Below, piece by piece: positions 22,901-33,493 of a DNA stretch of 64,000 nucleotides. The DNA comes from Adiantum capillus-veneris (Eukaryota > Streptophyta > Polypodiopsida > Polypodiales > Pteridaceae). The notes beneath the pieces were generated by a model that saw nothing but the letters and a program-made list of their open reading frames with translations, made no database searches and was not told the DNA's origin. The stretch lies in NCBI GenBank assembly GCA_014529385.2, contig CM043955.1, positions 146,966,140 to 147,030,139 on the forward strand, given 5' to 3'. The stretch's first letter is position 1. Each line of letters begins with the position of its first letter. Made by a program: the position numbers and the translations under genes.

Positions 22901-24054
22901 AGCCTCGCGGTTTTGTCATAAAAGGACAAGAGGACAAAGTGTGCAGATGTAAGAAGGCTTTGTATGGGTTGAAGCAATCTCCTCGTGCTTGTTATGAGAA
23001 AGATGACGCTCATTTGGTCAAACGAGGCTTTTGTAACAGTCCAACACAAAGCACATTGTATGTAAAGCATGAGGGTGATGTACTTCTCATTGTGGTTCTT
23101 TATGTCGATGATTTGCTGATCACTGGACCAAATGAGAGATATATTGCTGAATTTAAGGCTGACTTGAATGCTACTTTCAAGATGAAAGATTTGGGGTTGT
23201 TGCATCATTACTTGGGTATACAGTTTAAGCACTATGATGGTGGTATTTGCTTGTGTCAGAAAAGTTACATAGAGACATTGCTATGTAAGTTTGGACTTGA
23301 GGATTGCAAACCTATTGCCACTCCCATGGAAACAAGTTTGAAGTTGAGTCTACATGATGTTGGTGATCCTGCTGATGTCACTCTTTACCAAAGTGCTGTT
23401 GGCTGCCTCATTTATGTATGCAGCACGAGACCGGATATTCAGTTTGCAGTCTCACAGGTCAGCCGATTTATGCATAGCCCAGGGTCTAAGCATTGGCAAG
23501 CTGTCAAGAGGATTTTCCGCTACCTTAGTGGCACTTTACATCTTGGCTTGTTTTATCCCAAGGGGGGATCATTTCCGCCAGACTTACATGATTTTTCGGA
23601 CTCAGATTGGGCTGATTGTTTTGACATGCGAGTGTCCACAAGTGGTTTTTGTTTCATGCTTGGCAGTTCATGTATATCATGGTTGAGCAAGAAGAAACCT
23701 ACTGTGGCCACTTCGAGTTGTGAGGCTGAGTACAGGGCAGTCTTCACAGCTACGATGGAGTGTGTATGGCTCAGATGCCTTATGGCTAATTTGGTTGTTG
23801 GACAGGACACTGCCAACACTATCTACACTCACAGTCATAGCACATTGGCAGTTGCAAGGAACCCAGTTTTTCATGCTCGCACAAACCACATTGAGGTGCA
23901 TTACCACTATGACAGGGAGAGGCTCTGAGCAGGAGATATCATCTTGGCTTATGTGCCAACACAGGATAACCTTGCAGATCTTTTCACAAAGGCATTGTCT
24001 CGTGAGAAGCTTGAAGCTTTCCGTAAAGCTTTGGGCTTACTCCCCTTTGTGGAC
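19452..24054 (+). pseudogene. family A gag-pol, broken (A2)
   Basis: Gag (MADNNTDVFKIF) is duplicated. It then hits a stop at about 20025 and a small deletion near 20170. The knuckle CHYCKANDHLIKSY (from 20613) has lost its last Cys. The protease site FDSGATKHIT and the integrase zinc region are present, with a stop at 21517 (CCTAGG) before the second integrase half. The frame 21823-23928 holds the integrase C-terminus, RT with FLNGDIFEEV and LYVDDLLIT, and RNase H with SSCEAEYRAV. A stop at 23926 (CTCTGA) truncates RNase H before the conserved tail, which continues unread to 24054. It has PRACYEK where A4 has PRAWYEK. Confidence 0.9.
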
Positions 24055-24078
24055 TGGTCATGTCCTCAGGGCATGGCA

Positions 24079-24278
24079 CGTATGAACACACTAGGACCGT
24101 CGGGGCATTTTTTCCCTCTTTAGGAGGTTTTCTCCCCCGAGTACTGTATATATGCCCATCACTCTAAGGCGATCTATCTTTCCATTGCACACTAACTAAC
24201 ACACTCTCTATTGTGTGCCTTGAGCTTCCTTCGTCTTCTCCAAGCTGTGTGCATTTCTCTGCAACCCTAATTCCAACA
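24079..24278 (+). repeat. family A 3' LTR (A2), lacking its first bases
   Basis: Compared with A4, about 80 bp is missing between GCATGGCAC and TGAACACAC. The polypurine tract and roughly the first 30 bases of the LTR, including its TG end, are gone. The right end CCAACA at 24278 is intact. Confidence 0.85.
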
Positions 24279-25179
<901 letters not shown>

Positions 25180-25255
25180 GAAGAAATTGTGCCCAAGGAG
25201 GAGCCAAGTCCCTTCAGGAAAATAGGAATGCACGACCTATGAGACTGAGTAAAAA

Positions 25256-25405
25256 TTTGAAGTATGGTTTTGGAATTGCAATGGATACCCATGGAATATG
25301 GGGGTTGGCATTGATGAACTAACAAGAAAAGCCGATGTTGTACTTATTGTTGAAACTTGGGAGCATGATACACGAAGGATTAATGGATTTGAGGATTGCA
25401 ATGTA
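25256..25405 (+). pseudogene. LINE endonuclease N-terminal fragment
   Basis: The plus strand reads VWFWNCNGYPWNM, followed by DELTRKADVVLIVETWEH. This is the start of a LINE-type endonuclease: WN-x-NG with the metal-binding Asn, then the conserved ETW. Only about 50 codons remain. At about 25400 the sequence changes to the left arm of the inverted repeat. It is a different LINE lineage from 2760-6850, which has SETHQAPG at the same place. Confidence 0.65.
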
Positions 25406-26339
25406 CTCTCTTCCAGGTCCTCCCCATCGACATCGGCTCTTAAATTTTCTCTTTCCCCACAAGCTATAGATTCCAATGAAGCCATATCCTTGAAAGCAAG
25501 AGATCCTAACTTGACTCTAAAGGTGACCTCAACGGAGGATCTTTCAGCACAAAAGGCTTCAAGAGAAAATTTGAAGCCTAGTTCTGCTTTGTCAATATAA
25601 CCTTCTCAAGTTTGTAAGGAATTATTGAGCTTTTGAGATGATTATATGCTCTTCTTTCATCTTTTACAAACATCATTCATTCGATGCATTGGAGATGCCA
25701 TCTTTTGGTAATTATGGACCACTATCTCATACAAATAGCATACATTACCAAAATTTTAAAATGGTGTAGACACTTTCAAGGAGAAGATTTTCAATCTAGT
25801 ATATTACCTATTTGGTGCTACTAAATTTTGTTGGATACCTTTAGATCAAGTTTGAGCAGCACATTGAAGAGGAGATTGAGGTTGCGACTACCATTGAAGA
25901 GACAAAAATGCACCTCGTTAACATTATGGAGCCTCTAGGTGCTAAGTCCAAGATCATAGGGAATTTGTTGCAAAGCTTTGAAGTGACATATGCTTGCAAT
26001 TTTTGTTACACCTGGTGTTTTCTCCAACCAAGTAAGAGCATATAAAGTCTTTAATTGCTATACTTTGGCTTATGTGAACTATGTTAGTGACACTAACAGA
26101 CAAAGAGCATGGCAAGTTACATTACCATCTCTATAGACTATGTGATGGTCTTGGAGTCTTTACACTGTGTTGGCATGTTTACTTGGAGTTTTCAGATCTT
26201 AGAATATTATAAATTGTCAATTTCATGGATGAATAGGTATGGAATGCAACAACAAAGAATCTTCAATGCCTTAGAGCTACAATGAACAGGCACGTTACAA
26301 AGGTAAGGCATGAGAATGATAACCATGTATCCCAGTTTG

Positions 26340-26500
26340 TGTATGCGAAGCATTGTTGAAACTTGTTTGCTATTATGAATATGTGCATGCAAAAATTTGT
26401 TGAAACTTTTTTATTGTTATGAATTGGATTGTGTGTCCCATTTTGTGTATGAAAACCTTTGTTGAAACTTTCTTGTTGTTATGAATTGGATCTTTTGTGT
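26340..26500. repeat. minisatellite near the palindrome centre (left copy)
   Basis: About three diverged units of a 60-75 bp sequence around TTGTTGAAACTT and TTGTTATGAATTGGAT. The reverse-complement version occurs at 26870-27010 in the right arm (CAATTCATAACAACAATAATG), so the expansion predates or accompanied the inverted duplication. Confidence 0.7.
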
Positions 26501-27929
26501 TCCCTGCTGGCATGAAACTTGAAATTTAGAGTTGCCTTGTACAAGTTTTACATGAGCACAATCTCTTTTTTAGAAGAGCTAACATTTTACATATATAAGG
26601 AATTGAGATTCACAAGTTTTGATGGGTGATAGACATGGCACGTAACCTGATGGATCTTACGGCTATTTAAGTCGTTGGACACACCTTGTCTTGGAAGTCA
26701 AAGATCCATATGGCTACCTTCCATGTCTATCGTGCAACAAAACTTGTGAATCTCCATTACTTCTACGTAAAATGTTACCTCTTCTAAACAAGAGATTGTG
26801 TTCATGTAAAACTTGTATGAGGCAACTCTACATTTCAAGTTTCATGCCAACAAGGAACACAAAAGTTCCAATTCATAACAGCAATAAAGTTTAAACAAAA
26901 ATTTGCATACACAGAATGGGACACACAATGCAATTCATAACAACAATAATGTTTCAACAAAGTTTTGCATGCATAGATTCATAATAGCAAGGAAGTTTCA
27001 AAAATGCTTTGCATACACAGAACGGGATACACGGTTATCATTCTCATGCCTTACTTATGTAGCTTGTCTTTTCATTGTAGCTCTAAGGCATTGAAGATGC
27101 TTTGTTGTTGCTTTCCATATCTATTTATCCATGAGCTTGACAAATATAATAGTCTAAGATCTGAACACTCCATGTAAACATGCCAACACAAAAAAAGTAA
27201 AGACTCCAGTACCACCACATAGTCTATAGACATGGTAATGTAACTTGATGTGCTCTTTGTCTGTAAGTGTTGTTAACATAGTTCACATAAGCCAGAGTAT
27301 AGCGATTAAAGACTTTATATGCTCTTCCCTGGCTAGAGAAGACACCAAGAGTAACAAAAATTGAAAACATATACAAGGAGACTTGTGTAAGCTGTAAGTT
27401 GTACAATATAAAGAAATTTTACTTACGCTTGTTAGATAATTGTTGGAGGGTCGGAGCGGATTAAAAATGGTCATGGATAGAGAACCAAGTGTCTCTTTAA
27501 TGTTGAGACTCTTGCACATGAAGGGGAACTTTCACCAATGACTACCAGCGGCTTCACTGCATTTCTCCTAGCATGTGTTTTAGCCTCAAGGTTACACCAC
27601 TTGACAATCCTTCGGTACTCATTGTTGCTTTTAAGTACTTCTTTGATGAGAAAAATTAATGCAAGTAAGACAACAATGTATTTGTCTCCCATCTCTCCTT
27701 TTCTCCAAATCGTCCAACAACAAGGCAACTTTCCCTAAAAAAACCTTTTTGAAGATCTTTTGGTAGACTTGAGGAAACTGCTGCTCTATACCAACTAGTT
27801 GGAACAATGGAGTTGTAAATTGTGTCCACAACAACATTGTGAAAGGATGGGATTGAAAGTTTATATTATCCTTATCTTTTGCCTCATCATTTGGTTGACC
27901 ATAGAGGTTTTGGAGATCTTTGTTGATGG

Positions 27930-28490
27930 TTACATGTCATTTTGAAGCTTTGCAGCAAATTCCATGTGATCTTGGACCTGAGCACCTAGATGCTCCATGA
28001 GGTTAGCAAGGTGCATTTTTGTCTCCTCAAGAAGTGTTGAACAGCTGGTTAGGACTTCAATGGTAGCCGCATCCTCAATCTCCTCTTTAGTCTGCTGTTC
28101 AACCTTGATCTGAAGGTATCCAACAAATTTTTGCAGCACCAAATAGGTAATGTGGTCAGCTCTGGTAGATTGAAAAGGCTTCTCCCTAAAAGCGCCCACA
28201 AATACCAATTCAAAATTTTGGTGATCATATGCCATTTGTCTTAAACAGTGGCCCAAAATTACCAATATAAAGAAGATGGCATCTCCAATGCATGGAATGA
28301 ATGATGTTTGTAAAAGATGAAAACAAAGCACATAATCATCCTAAAAAATTGGAGAAGATCATACTGAAAAAGAAAAACCAAGTTTCAAATTTTCTCTTGA
28401 AGCCTTTTGTGCTAAAAGCTCCTCCATTGAGGTCACCCTCAAAGTCAAGTTAGGATCTCTTGCTTTCAATGCTATGGCTTCAAAGAGAAA
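27930..28490 (-). pseudogene. unrecognised coding-like segment inside the inverted repeat
   Basis: I do not recognise this gene. On the minus strand an open frame of 133 codons ends at 27930. Its C-terminal two thirds (FQSTRADHITYLVLQKFVGY, then a Glu/Lys/Leu-rich stretch of about 60 residues) would form a coiled coil. Upstream, 28466-28375 reads LKARDPNLTLRVTSMEELLA and then KASRENLKL. The left arm of the palindrome encodes a diverged copy of both parts (25496-25600, SLKARDPNLTLKVTSTEDLS). The break between the two parts begins GTATGAT, so an intron is possible. It could be a captured host-gene fragment or a LINE-associated tail. Confidence 0.4.
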
Positions 28491-28491
28491 G

Positions 28492-29350
28492 TGTAAGAGC
28501 TGATGCTCTATGAACATGTGGGCGAGGTCTTCACTAGCCAATCTACACCCTGAACATCTATCGGACCCGATACTGCGTGCTTGTATCTTGTTACCTGTCG
28601 ACAAGTCCCCCCAAAGGACCTTCCACAGAAATATCTTCATATAAGTAGGCCACTGTGGGATCCATATGTTCTTCACGACCTCCACCCATCTAGCCTCCGT
28701 CCATTGCTTCTTCTAGTGCTTGTTCAATGGGACAAACCAATGTGCCTTGTGTGTTAATGCTTGGTAAATGCCTTTGGTATGAGGTTTAAAGAAATGACTA
28801 CAAAAAGGCCACTTCCAATCTTTCCACTCAAAAGTAGATTCCAAAATTGGCATCACGATATTGAGTAGGCCTTTAACTACTCTGTTAACAAGAAGCTTCT
28901 CAATTTCATTGAGTTGAAATTGGCTGCCACCTGGTCAACAATTTCCAGCAATTGCTATTTCTATTCCAAAGCTGCTCACCACTCGAGTCCTTTATTATTG
29001 ATCCATCTTGCAGTTTCTCTCCAATAAGGGTTCAGGGGTTACACCAACAGCTTTAGATATCCAAGGGGACCAATTACACATGGAGTTCTAGGTGACCACC
29101 AGTAGAGCAAAGTTCTGCCTTGTCTATAATATCCTTGGTCATGACAGCCCAAGATTGGTTTTATTTTGCAATTGAGACCACAAACTTGGTGCATAGGTCC
29201 TCAACATGAACCACAGGGTTGAGAATTCCTAGGCCACCTTAGACCACCGGCCAAGCGATACTTCCCCACTTTGCCCATTGCCACAATGACGAGGCATTAG
29301 TGCTATTCCTCCACAAGAATCTTTTGATAGGTTTCAAAACACTCCTTCCA
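28492..29350 (-). pseudogene. LINE ORF2 C-terminal region with zinc-binding (zf-RVT) domain, broken
   Basis: The minus strand reads VLKPIKRFLWRNSTNASSLW and, after a stop, GGLGILNPVVHVEDLC (29350-29180). This is the conserved LINE post-RT segment (FLW...W...GGLGI-x-NP). At 28685-28492 it reads WPTYMKIFLWKVLWGDLSTG and CSGCRLASEDLAHMFIEH, the zf-RVT domain typical of plant LINEs (Cys-x2-Cys-x8-His-x-x-x-x, where the usual final Cys is not seen). Several stops interrupt the region. The right end of the palindrome begins directly after it. Confidence 0.75.
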
Positions 29351-30234
29351 ATTACACTTGGCTATTTTGAGGAGTGGGCTGGTGAAGGCTATAGATTTTT
29401 GTTCTTAAAAAATCATAATTCATTGATTCAGTATTGCTTCCCATGCCTATGTACTTTTCACCTAGCACATATATTGGCTATTTCACCTAGTACTTTTCAG
29501 TCTTGGTCTTCATTTTTGTGACAATGCTCGTGTGCTTGACCATGTCATCCATTTCTAGCTTTGCTACCACTAGAACATTTGCTTCATTTGCATCACATAG
29601 GTCTTGTGAAATAGTGTGTTGGCCTTCTCCCCTTGTGGTGTCACATCCTCTTCATGCATGTCTTTTTTGGTGTAGCTTGGAGGCCTTGAACAACAAAATT
29701 AATGCTCTCAAATCTCACATCAACTTTCTTAAAATCAAGCATAGTAGACACTCTTGAAGTCTAGGGTGGAACTAGACTCTTGGAGATTGATGTTGCGGTA
29801 GTTTTTCCCACCACATGAGACACATTCAAAGTTTCTACTTGAATCAAAAGCTATGGGTGGGAGGCCTCGTATACTACATTGCATTTATTTGGCAGTATCA
29901 ACAAAAAAGATATGTTTTATACATCATTTTTTCATGTAACATATTATACAACATTTTTTCAACTATTTCTTAACTTTTGATTGAAATTATCTCAATCAAA
30001 AAAAGTTTTAATCAAATAATTTTTAATCAAAACATGAATATGTATTTATTACTATATTTATTGATACTATAATGAAATACTTTTTATATAATTTTCAACT
30101 GATACAATAAATATGTATTTATTACTATATTTATTTATATTATAAGATAGAATCACCACATGTACACATATGTATGTATGCATGTATCTATATTACATGT
30201 ATGCATGTTTGCAAATATGCAGGTATGTATGCAT
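29351..30234. other. AT-rich flank ending in ATG/TATG simple sequence
   Basis: No domain is visible. The part 29880-30170 is very AT-rich, with repeats of ATATGTATTTATTACTATATTTATT at 30040 and 30108. From 30160 it becomes (TATG/CATG)-rich simple sequence, into which element E appears to have inserted. Confidence 0.5.
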
Positions 30235-31828
30235 TGATAGCCGTTTTTCGGCTCTCCATAATTGCTATACTAAGTTACTCCACCCTACCAAATTCACCCA
30301 AACGCTATGGCTATCCCTACCATTTCATTGTACATAGGCGTGTGTGAGTTAGGGGGCTTTTCCCATATCTTCTTAAAAAAACCCTCAGCTAGCTAGTCAC
30401 TGGGCTAGTTGAGCCAAAAAAATAAAAGTATATTATGGCCTCTTTGTGTGTAAATATTTCATTGTATATATGGCCTAAATATAGGGATTTTTTATAATTA
30501 TTTTGATATTTTATTTAAATATTTCTACTTAGGTGTGTGTTTTATTAAACCTATGTACACCTTCTTTCATCCTCTTACACCATAATTATATTTTTTGCCA
30601 ATATGTACATACTGTAACCTCATATTTTTCTTTTATACAAATCACTCCCACATTTTCACCCTCACCCTCGTGAAAACAAAAAATTGATTTCTACTCATTG
30701 GTTACTTTTATTATATTATTTACTTGCATACCTTTTCCTCTTTCACCCAAAATAATTCAAGGAGGGACCATATCATATGATTCCAATATCTTTCCATATC
30801 CATAACTCCTCCATATTTTTATTATTATTTTTACTCATTATTCTAACACCATGTGCTCATTGAGCTAAAGTCCATGAATAGTCCATACACTAGTCCCACC
30901 ATGTATATATTTCTTATTTCACCAATAATCCTCCTCCATGCATGGGTCAAGGGCAACTTGAATGCTTTGTATTATAATATGACAAAGGAGGGGCTCACTC
31001 TTGGATGCATTGTACAAATTCAACAAAGGAGGGGGCCACTAAAAGACTTTTGCAGGCATTAAAAACAGGCTTTTTGGTGAGAATTTTGGCACCTATCTCC
31101 ACTCTGAATTTGGAGCGGTGGTCAAAAGAGAAAATGTAGCCCACACTCTGAATAATCACCTCAACTTTTTTCATGATTTTTGGAGCTACCAGCGGTGAGC
31201 TATGATTTTTTGAGTGGACCCCAGTCTGCCCACTTTTCTCACAAGTAGCCCTTAGTCTTCTCTCACCCTTCCACACACCTACTCACTCTTACACATCCCT
31301 CCCTCTCCTTCCCTCACTCAAACCTGCAATTTCCATGGCTTCTCCCACCCTCTTCACCATTACCCTTCTCTCTCATCCCTATAGTTCTTTTATGAACCTC
31401 TACATACATACACCCTCTCCATGTCTCTCTCTATTGCTTCTATGTTACAATTTCATTTACCTCTCCTAAAATATCTAAAATTCAGCCTCTTAACCATGAT
31501 AACTTCTGCAAATTGAGGATTTTTCATCAACAAATCCTCTTTTCATCGTGGTGGTCAACCGTGGCGGCGGCGTAAAGAAGCGAAGAAGAAGAAGAAGACC
31601 AGCGGTCATTTTTTTCACAATCTACACAAGGGTGAGTTCAAGATTCTTCAAAGCTTCACCATCTCAATGATTCTCTTTTAGTTCACCCCTCTTCCTTCAT
31701 CAAATCAACTCACTCTACCCATTGTAAATGTAACATTAACTTTCTAGTGATTACTAACGACTAACATACTAACACAAAATAGCATTGACCTAACCATAAA
31801 AGACACCTCACCTCAAGACATGTATAGT

Positions 31829-31864
<36 letters not shown>

Positions 31865-32041
31865 TCCTTAAAACTTACTTTCACCTTATCTACCATCAAT
31901 AATGCTCTCTTTTGAGCCCACACCCATGACTCAAGCAGACAAAGAAGGCCCGCAATGTTTTGATATTCAAAAAAATCATAATCCTGATTTGTTAGCTTGT
32001 AAATTAGGATTTTCAATAATCTTAATGAGGGGTGTCCAACC

Positions 32042-32049
32042 TATAAATA
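32042..32049 (+). promoter_or_regulatory. LTR TATA box of element E
   Basis: TATAAATA within CCTATAAATAGGCCCG. Transcription would be expected about 30 bases downstream, near 32075, which would place the U3/R border there. The same box is at 40643-40650 in the 3' LTR. Confidence 0.75.
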
Positions 32050-32251
32050 GGCCCGTCTCCTTCTTGTAAAACAACCTCCAATATCTCACATAGCACCCCA
32101 ACACTCTATGCGTGAGGAGAGACTTAGGTGTAGCAACCACTTGTGAGCTTCACTCTTGGTGTGAGAGAAGCCTTCAAGCTACACATTGTAAGTGAGAGAG
32201 CGTGAGTTCCACAAATCTCAAAACCACTATTGTATATGCTCCTTCATCATC

Positions 32252-32257
32252 AATAAA
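32252..32257 (+). terminator. poly(A) signal in the R region of element E
   Basis: AATAAA, about 200 bases after the TATA box, preceded by TGTATATG, a typical plant upstream element. The functional copy for ending the transcript is the 3' LTR one at 40853-40858. Confidence 0.6.
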
Positions 32258-32888
32258 TTGAGGTTTGGTGCATCAAAGGCGTGATTCGACGTTCAAATCT
32301 TCATCCTTCCATTTGTGCAATACGGTTCGGTGAATTCAAGGTGACTTGTGTATTTTGAGTTTTTATCGGTTGATCTTGATTTAGAAAGTGTTTTAGTGTG
32401 TTTTTTTCATTGCCATTTTTTGTCCATTGTAAGAGGGTATTGAGGTGAGAGGTCTCCCACACCCTAAGACAGTGTGTGTGTTTTGGCAATGTTTAGCAAT
32501 CACTAAGCATTGAGTGAGTTTTATACAAGTTCTACGATAGCATCATAACGAACCATCTTCATTTGCAAGTCACAAATAAGGTATTACCCAAGATCCTTTT
32601 CTCTCTCTCTTCCCTTTGCTCTAGCTCTCTCGGGTCCAGTTTGTGTGTGTCTTGGTGTGAGGTTGTTTGTGTGTTTTGTGTGGTGCATCTTCTTGGTTGT
32701 GCCAAAATCTCTCTTGCGTCCTAGTTCGCATACCATAACTAGGTGGTGCCCCTATCTTTTTTGGGTTTGGCTGTGGGTTTGTTGTTGTGTTGTGCTTGTG
32801 GTTGCCCCAGCCCCAATTGAGCAGCACGGGAGCCTTGAGGGGTGTTTAGAGGTCGCCTCTCTTGTTGCCCGCCCCGGACCGCCTCAAT

Positions 32889-32908
32889 TTTGGTGCCCTC
32901 ACTGAGGA
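32889..32908 (+). promoter_or_regulatory. primer-binding site region of element E
   Basis: The bases after the LTR end read TTTTGGTGCCCTCACTGAGG. TGGTGCC directly after an LTR is the usual form of a gypsy primer-binding site. I cannot name the tRNA with confidence. A similar TTTGGTGC sequence occurs in element D at 53290. Confidence 0.55.
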
Positions 32909-32961
32909 CGGCTTGTGTATTTTTGTGTAGAATCAACCTTTAGCATAGTCAAGTAGGTTGC

Positions 32962-33174
32962 ATGAATCACGAGAATTTGTATGATCCTTTCATTCCCATT
33001 GCAAGGCAAAAGGTACACATAATTGTTAGTACTAAGTTGCAATTTCAGCGAGTAATTCGTAGGATTTTAGGTCCTCTTAGGTTGGCCGAGATAAACGCTT
33101 CAGTAAACCCTTTTATTTTGCCTCTGATTAGGTACGACCTTAGTTTGGACGTCTATATTTTTGTTTTGTTTTGA
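32962..33174 (+). CDS. small leader ORF a of element E (70 codons)
   Basis: I do not recognise this protein. It starts at ATG 32962, lies after the PBS and before gag, and ends with a hydrophobic stretch (ILPLIRY...DVYIFVLF). It is clearly paralogous to ORF b (33196-33414): over the last 54 residues the two align without gaps, and I count 25 identities, with most other positions conservative (V/I, L/F, K/R). The DNA of the two has diverged much more than the protein, which suggests selection on the protein. Short upstream ORFs of unknown function are known in some Tat/Ogre elements. Function unknown; translation is inferred, not shown. Confidence 0.5.
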   Translation: MNHENLYDPFIPIARQKVHIIVSTKLQFQRVIRRILGPLRLAEINASVNPFILPLIRYDLSLDVYIFVLF

Positions 33175-33195
33175 GTATTAGGTCATGCATAGACC

Positions 33196-33414
33196 ATGGA
33201 TAATGGCCCAGGAATAGAGGTTTTCCCCTTCCATTTCACTCCACACATTAGAATAAACATTGCAATTAGTAGAAAATTCCATTTTCAACAACGTATGGTA
33301 TTCATGTTTGGTGCCCAAAGAGTAGGAGAAATTCTCGCATCACCAAACCCTGTCATTCTACCTCTTATTGATTATCATAGGTCATTTGATGTGAATATTT
33401 TTATTTTGTTGTAG
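33196..33414 (+). CDS. small leader ORF b of element E (72 codons)
   Basis: Paralogue of ORF a, starting at ATG 33196, 21 bases after the ORF a stop, and ending TAG at 33414, 79 bases before gag. Shared residues include the block (N/L)AS-x-NP-x-ILPLI, then SxDV and IF-x-L at the C-terminus. The N-terminal 15 residues differ. It is rich in hydrophobic and basic residues, with no signal peptide and no Cys/His cluster. It might act as a small accessory protein, or the pair might be upstream ORFs that control gag translation. Neither is shown by the sequence. Confidence 0.5.
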   Translation: MDNGPGIEVFPFHFTPHIRINIAISRKFHFQQRMVFMFGAQRVGEILASPNPVILPLIDYHRSFDVNIFILL

Positions 33415-33493
33415 AATAGATTGCAATTTAGAAAATATTATTGTGTAAATCTTTTAAAGAAAAAAAAAAACGCGTCACTTTGAAATCAATTCA

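Larger units (their letters stand above)
18898..24278 (+). mobile_element. copia family A, copy 2 (A2), full length but broken
   Basis: 5' LTR 18898-19122, PBS TTGGTATCAGAGC, gag from 19452, knuckle, protease, integrase, RT and RNase H in copia order, and a 5'-truncated 3' LTR ending at 24278. Flanking bases ACATA (left) and ATGTA (right) are not a clean target duplication. The copy carries a 324-bp tandem duplication around its gag start and several stops. Its RT to RNase H half is the longest open stretch (21823-23928) and closely matches that of A3. Confidence 0.92.
25430..28490. repeat. large imperfect inverted repeat (left arm to 26655, right arm from 26690)
   Basis: The left arm (about 25476-26655) pairs with the reverse complement of the right arm (about 28490-26690) along its whole length; the centre is near 26670. 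Matching landmarks (left versus right): AGCAAGAGATCCTAACTTGAC at 25496 versus 28465; CATTGGAGATGCCATCTT at 25690 versus 28295; ACAAAAATGCACCT at 25902 versus 28022; TATAAAGTCTTTAAT at 26041 versus 27320; ACAAGTTTTACATGAGCACAATC at about 26540 versus 26800. The right arm has an extra 560 bp or so (about 27372-27935) not found in the left arm. Divergence is visible throughout, so the structure is old. Confidence 0.85.
30235..32886 (+). repeat. 5' LTR of element E, 2652 bp
   Basis: Begins TGATAGCCGTTTTTCGG and ends GGACCGCCTCA. It carries a TATA box, a poly(A) signal, a 15-unit (CT)n tract (31831-31861) and a GGCGGCGG-containing stretch at about 31565. Frames inside it (for example 30995-31276 minus and 32645-32905 plus) recur in the 3' LTR only because the LTRs are duplicates; none has a domain. 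Confidence 0.95.

Noticed and set aside
30995-31276. 93-codon minus-strand ORF present in both E LTRs
   Set aside because: Conserved only because the LTRs are recent duplicates; there is no domain, and it lies antisense in U3.
32645-32905. 86-codon plus-strand ORF in the E LTR end (and at 41246)
   Set aside because: Cys/Val-rich reading of TG-rich sequence that crosses the LTR border in one copy; the C-terminus differs between copies.
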